Below are positions 12,633-17,328 of a stretch of DNA of 17,328 bases, in pieces. Source of the stretch: PALSA-1004 sp947474275. Its GTDB lineage: Bacteria > Pseudomonadota > Gammaproteobacteria > Burkholderiales > SG8-41. Each line of letters begins with the position of its first letter. Within the stretch, counting starts at the first letter, position 1. A program made the translations under genes and the position numbers. The stretch covers positions 1-17,328 of the forward strand of contig CANJHY010000101.1 of the NCBI GenBank assembly GCA_947474275.1, written 5' to 3'. The notes under the pieces are model-generated. The model worked only from the letters and a program-made list of their open reading frames with translations, had not been told where the DNA came from and searched no databases.

Positions 12633-14006
12633 CTAGATTATATCTTCGATCAATCGTAACACGACCCGTTCGTCGTAGCCTGTCGCGTCAACTTTGAGGC
12701 GGGCGGTGCGCCCGCCGGCCGCCAATATCACTTCCAGCACGCCGGGTTGCGCCTGCAGCCGCACCAGCAGCGAGTTCGCCTGCGTGCTGTCCAAGGCCGG
12801 GATCGCGTACGTCCGGGTGCGCACCGAGCGCGGCGCCTGCATGCCAGCCGCCAGCGCGAGCCACGCGGCAAGCAAGACGGCGTCAAACACGAACACGCCG
12901 CGCGCGCCGTAATGCTGGTAGAGAAAGCCCCCGCCCGCCGCCCCGACAAACGTGCCCAGAAACTGGACGCTGCTGAATATGCCGATCGCCATGCCCTTGG
13001 CGCCGGGCGGCGCCAGCTTGGAAATCAGCGACGGCAGCATCGCTTCAAGCACGTTGAATGCAGTGAAGAAAATGAGCAGGAAGAACGCAATGGGAACGAC
13101 GCCGGCCAGCAGCCACGGCATGGCCAGTTGTCCGCCCAGTATCATCGCAATCGAAGCGATAAACACCGCTTTGACGCGGCCGTACTTTTCCGCCATCAGG
13201 ATGCCGGGCACCATCAGCACGAATGAGCCCAGCATGACCGGCAGATAGACCTGCCAATGATGATCGACCGCGAGCCCGATATCGCGCAGCGCCAGCGGCA
13301 CCACCACGAACAGCGCCATCAGCACGGCCTGCAACACAAATATCCCCACGTTAAGCCTTGCCAGCTGCGGCTCCCGCAACACCTTGGCAAAACTTGGCGC
13401 AACCAAAGCCGCTTCCTGCGCCTGCGTCGAGTGGGCGTCTGGAATCAGGTAAACCACGATCATCGCGAGCAATGACAGCACGCCCGTCATGGCGAATATC
13501 CCCGGCACGCCGATGACCTGGTTGAGCCACGGACTCGCCACCAGGGACACGGCAAAGGTGAGGCCGATGGTCATACCTATCATCGCCATCGCCTTGGTGC
13601 GCTGATCTTCGCGCGTGAGGTCGGCCGCCATCGCCATCACCGCGGCGGAAATGGCGCCCGCCCCCTGCAGCACGCGGCCCAGAATCACGATATAAATATT
13701 GTCCGCCGCCGCGGCGACAAAACTTCCGGCCGCAAAAATTGCCAAACCGAAATAGATGACCGGCTTGCGGCCGTAACGGTCCGACAGCCAGCCGAATGGG
13801 ATTTGCAGCACCGATTGCGTCAGCCCGTAAACGCCGAGCGCGATGCCGACCAGCGTCAGGTTGTTGCCGCCCGGAATGTGCTCGGCATAGATCGCGAACA
13901 CCGGCAGGATGACGAACATGCCCAGCATGCGCAGGCCGAAAATGCCGGCGAGACTGATGCTCGCGCGCAATTCGGCGACGGTCATGCGGTTACCGGGAAA
14001 CTTCAT
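12633..14006 (-). CDS. MFS transporter, YajR-like, with C-terminal cytoplasmic domain
   Basis: 457 residues from the ATG at MKFPGNR; a second ATG seven codons later is possible. Twelve hydrophobic segments fill roughly residues 15-395. MFS motif A, GWLSDRYGRKP, is at 72-82 between helices 2 and 3, and a motif-C-like glycine-rich stretch follows helix 4. The last 60 residues (from about 399) form a soluble domain with the pattern LLVRLQAQPGVLEV ... ARLKVD, like the ferredoxin-fold YAM domain of E. coli YajR. Likely a proton-driven exporter of unknown substrate in the inner membrane. It diverges from uvrA (68-nt gap to the chosen uvrA start) and precedes ssb on the same strand. Drug resistance is not supported beyond family resemblance. 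Confidence 0.92.
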   Translation of the reverse strand: MKFPGNRMTVAELRASISLAGIFGLRMLGMFVILPVFAIYAEHIPGGNNLTLVGIALGVYGLTQSVLQIPFGWLSDRYGRKPVIYFGLAIFAAGSFVAAAADNIYIVILGRVLQGAGAISAAVMAMAADLTREDQRTKAMAMIGMTIGLTFAVSLVASPWLNQVIGVPGIFAMTGVLSLLAMIVVYLIPDAHSTQAQEAALVAPSFAKVLREPQLARLNVGIFVLQAVLMALFVVVPLALRDIGLAVDHHWQVYLPVMLGSFVLMVPGILMAEKYGRVKAVFIASIAMILGGQLAMPWLLAGVVPIAFFLLIFFTAFNVLEAMLPSLISKLAPPGAKGMAIGIFSSVQFLGTFVGAAGGGFLYQHYGARGVFVFDAVLLAAWLALAAGMQAPRSVRTRTYAIPALDSTQANSLLVRLQAQPGVLEVILAAGGRTARLKVDATGYDERVVLRLIEDII

Positions 14007-14016
14007 CAAATACGGC

Positions 14017-14046
14017 TTGGGGAGCGTTGCGAAAGTGCGGTATATT
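14017..14046 (+). promoter_or_regulatory. Possible uvrA promoter
   Basis: TTGGGG (14017-14022) and TATATT (14041-14046) are 18 nt apart; the -10 box matches 5 of 6 bases. A transcript would start near 14053, which excludes the upstream TTG at 14027 as the uvrA start and favours the TTG at 14075. No LexA-type CTGT-N8-ACAG box is seen here. Confidence 0.35.
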
Positions 14047-14074
14047 AGCAGGTTTACTTGAGCGGCCAGGCCAC

Positions 14075-16957
14075 TTGTCTACACCTCGACCCACCGTCGT
14101 CCGCCTGCAACCCGCGGGACCCGACGCGTCCGCCAAAAACGCCGACCTGATACGCGTTCGCGGCGCGCGCACGCACAACCTGAAGAACATCAGCCTCGAT
14201 CTGCCGCGCAACCGGTTGATCGTCATCACCGGCCTGTCGGGCTCGGGCAAATCTTCGCTCGCGTTCGACACGCTATACGCCGAAGGCCAGCGCCGTTACG
14301 TCGAATCGCTGTCGACTTACGCGCGCCAGTTCCTGCAGTTGATGGAAAAACCCGACGTCGACCTCATCGAAGGCCTGTCGCCGGCGATTTCGATCGAGCA
14401 GAAGGCCACCAGTCACAACCCGCGCTCGACCGTCGGCACCGTGACCGAAATCCACGATTACCTGCGTCTTCTCTTCGCGCGCGTCGGCGACCCGCACTGC
14501 CCCGATCACAACATCGTGCTCGAAGCGCAAAGCGTTGCGCAGATGGTCGACCACGTGCTGCTGCTGCCCGAAGACACCAAGCTGATGATCCTGTCGCCGC
14601 TCATCGTCGGCCGCAAGGGCGAGCAAGTCGATCTCTTCGATGAATTGCGCGCGCAGGGCTTCGTGCGCGTGCGCATCGACGGCAAGGTGCATGAAATCGA
14701 CGACCTGCCGAAACTGAAAAAGAACATCAAGCACACCGTCGAAGTGGTGGTCGACCGCCTCAAGGTGCGTCCCGAACTGAAACAACGTCTCGCCGAATCG
14801 TTCGAGACCGCGCTGCGCCATTCCGAAGGCCGCGCGCTCGCGGTCGAAATGGACGGCGGCAAAGAACATTTGTTCTCCGCCAAGTTCGCCTGCCCGATCT
14901 GCACTTATTCGCTGCCCGAACTCGAACCACGGTTGTTTTCGTTCAACAACCCGATGGGCGCCTGTCCGCGCTGCGACGGCCTCGGCCACATCAGCTTCTT
15001 CGACCCCAAGCGCGTCGTTGCCTATCCGCACCTGTCGCTCGGCGCGGGCGCGATACGCGGCTGGGACAAGCGCAACCAGTTTTATTTCCAGATGCTGCAA
15101 TGCCTTGCCACGCACTACCGCTTCGATCTCGAAACGCCGTTCGAAAAGCTGTCTGCGGCAATTCAGCAGGCGGTGCTGCAAGGCTCGGGCAGCGAGAAAA
15201 TCAAATTCATCTACGTCGGCGAACGCGGCAGCAAGTCGCTACGCGAACACACGTTCGAAGGCATCATTCCGAACCTTGAGCGGCGTTATCGCGAAACCGA
15301 TTCACTGGTGGTGCGCGAGGAGCTCGCCAAGTATCTGAACGGCCAGACTTGCCCCGAATGCGAAGGCACGCGCCTGCGCCGCGAGGCGCGCAACGTGCAG
15401 GTCGCCGGCAAGGCGATTTACGAAATCAGCGCGTTCCCGCTCAAGCAGGCCGCGACATTTTTTGCGGCGGTCAAGCTGCCAGGCAACAAGCTGGCGATCG
15501 CCGACCGCATCATCAAGGAAATCATCAACCGCATCACGTTCCTGAACGACGTCGGGCTCGACTACCTGTCGCTTGACCGTTCCGCCGACACGCTGTCCGG
15601 CGGCGAAGCACAGCGCATCCGGCTGGCAAGCCAGATCGGGTCGGGACTCACCGGCGTGATGTACGTGCTCGACGAACCGTCGATCGGCCTGCACCAACGC
15701 GATAACGCGCGGTTGCTCGACACGCTGAAGCGCCTGCGCGACATCGGCAACACCGTGATCGTCGTCGAGCACGATCAGGATGCCATCGAGCACGCCGACC
15801 ACATCGTCGACATCGGCCTCGGCGCCGGCGAGCACGGCGGACGCATCATCGCGCAAGGCACACCCGATGACATTCGCAACAATGCCGAATCGCTGACCGG
15901 TCAATATTTGACGGGGCGCCGCCGCATCGAAGTGCCGGGACTGCGCCACAAACCCGATATGAATCGCTTGTTGAACATCGAAGGCGCGAGCGGCAATAAT
16001 CTGAAAGACATTTCCGTCAACGTGCCGGTCGGTCTCTTCGTCTGCGTCACCGGCGTTTCGGGCTCGGGAAAATCCACGCTGATCAACGACACCCTCTACA
16101 GCGCGGCGGCGCGCCATCTCTATGGCAGCACCGCCGAACCGGCCGCGCACACCGCCATCAATGGGCTCGAACATTTCGACAAGGTCGTCAACGTCGATCA
16201 AAGCCCGATCGGCCGCACACCGCGTTCCAATCCCGCCACCTACACCGGCCTTTTCACGCCGATCCGCGAGCTGTTTGCCGGCGTGCCGATGGCGCGCGAG
16301 CGCGGCTACGGCCCGGGACGTTTTTCGTTCAACGTCAAAGGCGGGCGCTGCGAATCCTGCCAGGGCGACGGCGTGCTCAAAGTCGAGATGCACTTCCTGC
16401 CCGATATCTACGTGCCCTGCGATGTGTGCCGCGGCCAGCGCTACAACCGCGAGACGCTCGAAGTTCAGTACAAAGGTAAAAGCATCACGCAGGTGCTGGC
16501 GATGACGGTCGAGCAGGCGGCGGAATTTTTCGGCGCGGTGCCGGTTGTCGCACGCAAACTGCATACGCTGCTCGACGTCGGTCTCGGTTACATCACGCTC
16601 GGCCAGAGCGCGACCACGTTGTCGGGCGGCGAAGCGCAGCGCGTCAAACTGGCGCTCGAACTCTCCAAGCGCGACACCGGACGCACCCTGTACATACTCG
16701 ACGAGCCGACCACCGGCCTGCACTTCCACGACATCGACCTGCTGCTGCGAGTGCTGCACCGCCTGCGCGACCACGGCAACACGGTGGTCGTCATTGAACA
16801 CAATCTCGACGTCATCAAGACCGCCGACTGGATCATCGATCTCGGGCCCGAAGGCGGCGACGGCGGCGGACGCATCATCGCCGAAGGCGCGCCGGAAGCG
16901 ATTGTCAAGAACACGGCGAGCCACACCGGCCAGTATTTGAAGAATTTGCTTAACTAG
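14075..16957 (+). CDS. uvrA: Excinuclease ABC subunit A
   Basis: Damage-sensing ATPase of nucleotide excision repair that loads UvrB on DNA. 960 residues with the chosen TTG start (E. coli 940); a TTG at 14027 is possible, but the likely promoter lies between the two. Two ABC ATPase modules are complete. First: Walker A GLSGSGKSS near 53-61, a CxxC...CxxC zinc module C273/C276...C297/C300, and signature LSGGEAQRI with Walker B VLDEPS near 507-535. Second: Walker A GVSGSGKST near 660, zinc module with C-x2-C and PCDVC near 758-787, and signature LSGGEAQRV with ILDEPT near 848-875. Similarity to E. coli UvrA is continuous, including the VGTVTEIHDYLRLLFARVG stretch. Nothing is missing. The N-terminus has about 20 extra residues of low conservation before the IRVRGARTHNLKN core. 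Confidence 0.97.
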   Translation: MSTPRPTVVRLQPAGPDASAKNADLIRVRGARTHNLKNISLDLPRNRLIVITGLSGSGKSSLAFDTLYAEGQRRYVESLSTYARQFLQLMEKPDVDLIEGLSPAISIEQKATSHNPRSTVGTVTEIHDYLRLLFARVGDPHCPDHNIVLEAQSVAQMVDHVLLLPEDTKLMILSPLIVGRKGEQVDLFDELRAQGFVRVRIDGKVHEIDDLPKLKKNIKHTVEVVVDRLKVRPELKQRLAESFETALRHSEGRALAVEMDGGKEHLFSAKFACPICTYSLPELEPRLFSFNNPMGACPRCDGLGHISFFDPKRVVAYPHLSLGAGAIRGWDKRNQFYFQMLQCLATHYRFDLETPFEKLSAAIQQAVLQGSGSEKIKFIYVGERGSKSLREHTFEGIIPNLERRYRETDSLVVREELAKYLNGQTCPECEGTRLRREARNVQVAGKAIYEISAFPLKQAATFFAAVKLPGNKLAIADRIIKEIINRITFLNDVGLDYLSLDRSADTLSGGEAQRIRLASQIGSGLTGVMYVLDEPSIGLHQRDNARLLDTLKRLRDIGNTVIVVEHDQDAIEHADHIVDIGLGAGEHGGRIIAQGTPDDIRNNAESLTGQYLTGRRRIEVPGLRHKPDMNRLLNIEGASGNNLKDISVNVPVGLFVCVTGVSGSGKSTLINDTLYSAAARHLYGSTAEPAAHTAINGLEHFDKVVNVDQSPIGRTPRSNPATYTGLFTPIRELFAGVPMARERGYGPGRFSFNVKGGRCESCQGDGVLKVEMHFLPDIYVPCDVCRGQRYNRETLEVQYKGKSITQVLAMTVEQAAEFFGAVPVVARKLHTLLDVGLGYITLGQSATTLSGGEAQRVKLALELSKRDTGRTLYILDEPTTGLHFHDIDLLLRVLHRLRDHGNTVVVIEHNLDVIKTADWIIDLGPEGGDGGGRIIAEGAPEAIVKNTASHTGQYLKNLLN

Positions 16958-16974
16958 AAAACCCGCTAAAACGG

Positions 16975-17092
16975 AACCGCCGATAGACGCCGATGAACGC
17001 AGATAACAACAAAGACGATCGAGTTCATGATTATTGGAAACTGGTCTTGTCATCCGGGTTACATCAGCGTTCATCGGCGTTCATCGGCGGTT
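16975..17092. repeat. 30-bp inverted repeat in the uvrA-glycerate kinase gap
   Basis: Left arm 16975-17004 and right arm 17063-17092 are reverse complements at 27 of 30 positions, separated by 58 nt. Each arm is itself made of repeats of the type CGCCGATGAACG. The structure starts 17 nt after the uvrA stop and ends 21 nt before the next start codon. From general familiarity, similar sequences recur between genes in many bacterial genomes. It could form a long hairpin in RNA and limit uvrA read-through; there is no T-run. Confidence 0.85.
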
Positions 17093-17113
17093 ACAAGTTT
17101 CTAAGGAATTAAA

Positions 17114-17328
17114 TTGGCACCGCGAGAGCTATTGCTCGGGAGTTTCAAAGCCGCAGTCGCCGCGGCCGACCCGCTGCATATCGTGCCGCAGCATCTGCCG
17201 GCGCCGCCCAAAGGCCGCACGCTGGTCGTCGGCGCGGGCAAAGCCGCCGCATCGATGGCGCTCGCGGTCGAGCAGCACTGGCCGGCCGGCGCGCCGCTCG
17301 AAGGCACAGTCATCACCCGCTATGCGCA
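17114..17328 (+). CDS. Type-2 glycerate kinase (TtuD/GckA-like, MOFRL family), 5' part only
   Basis: 71 codons are inside the window. The frame from the TTG start reads MAPRELLLGSFKAAVAAADP, then HLPAPPKGRTLVVGAGKAAASMA at about 28-50, then LEGTVITRYA. These match the N-terminus of type-2 glycerate kinases, formerly annotated hydroxypyruvate reductase, where GAGKAA is a conserved nucleotide-site stretch. The enzyme phosphorylates D-glycerate to 2-phosphoglycerate. TTG is chosen because AAGGA lies 6 nt upstream and the family similarity begins at once. The catalytic MOFRL domain is outside the window, so activity cannot be judged. Confidence 0.85.
   Translation, partial: MAPRELLLGSFKAAVAAADPLHIVPQHLPAPPKGRTLVVGAGKAAASMALAVEQHWPAGAPLEGTVITRYA

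Noticed and set aside
14007..14074. LexA (SOS) box in front of uvrA
   Set aside because: No CTGT-N8-ACAG or close variant is visible in the divergent gap.
15302..17074. A 590-codon open frame on the minus strand antisense to uvrA
   Set aside because: Its product shows no recognisable domain, while the plus strand encodes an uninterrupted UvrA. Long antisense frames are expected in GC-rich coding DNA.

Overview
The window looks like chromosomal DNA of a Betaproteobacterium. This is inferred from the high GC content, the proteobacterial character of every recognisable protein, and two familiar neighbourhoods: an fmdB / DUF502 / aspS / nudB / ybhP-like / clsB run, and an ssb / MFS / uvrA run. 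I cannot name the genus. No tRNA, rRNA, CRISPR array, insertion sequence or phage gene is visible. Coding density is high. The longest gene-free stretches are about 150-170 bp (3020-3185, 7494-7647, 9816-9966, 16958-17113), and most of them hold short repeats.

Left region (1-7493, all minus strand). Reading with transcription: an FmdB-type zinc-ribbon protein, a DUF502 membrane protein, aspartyl-tRNA synthetase (aspS), a secreted RNase Sa/barnase-type ribonuclease, a barstar-type inhibitor, and the Nudix enzyme NudB. The RNase and barstar genes overlap by ATGA, and barstar and nudB are 2 nt apart. A repeat-bearing gap follows, then quinolinate synthase (nadA) with its own possible promoter, a YbhP-like endonuclease/exonuclease/phosphatase protein and a ClsB-like cardiolipin synthase. 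The last two also overlap by ATGA, and clsB runs off the left edge.

Middle region (7648-12100), an acetyl-CoA / acetyl-phosphate node. On the plus strand lie a stand-alone phosphate acetyl/butyryltransferase-like gene, ackA (GTGA overlap) and a small-type citrate synthase. Converging on them is a second, different phosphotransacetylase of the Pta/EutD type. Together they could interconvert acetyl-CoA, acetyl-phosphate and acetate and pass acetyl-CoA into citrate.

Right region (12140-17328), DNA maintenance. On the minus strand are a YajR-like MFS transporter and ssb, which carries a degenerate duplicate of its C-terminal-tip coding sequence just past its stop. uvrA is divergent on the plus strand. 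After a gap with a large inverted repeat, the 5' part of a type-2 glycerate kinase begins with TTG.

The most notable points are the RNase/barstar pair coupled to aspS-nudB, the two phosphotransacetylases flanking ackA and citrate synthase, the duplicated ssb tail, several short repeat families at gene borders, and an AspRS carrying residues linked to relaxed tRNA specificity. I found no clearly new multi-gene system; the RNase-inhibitor pair is the nearest candidate.
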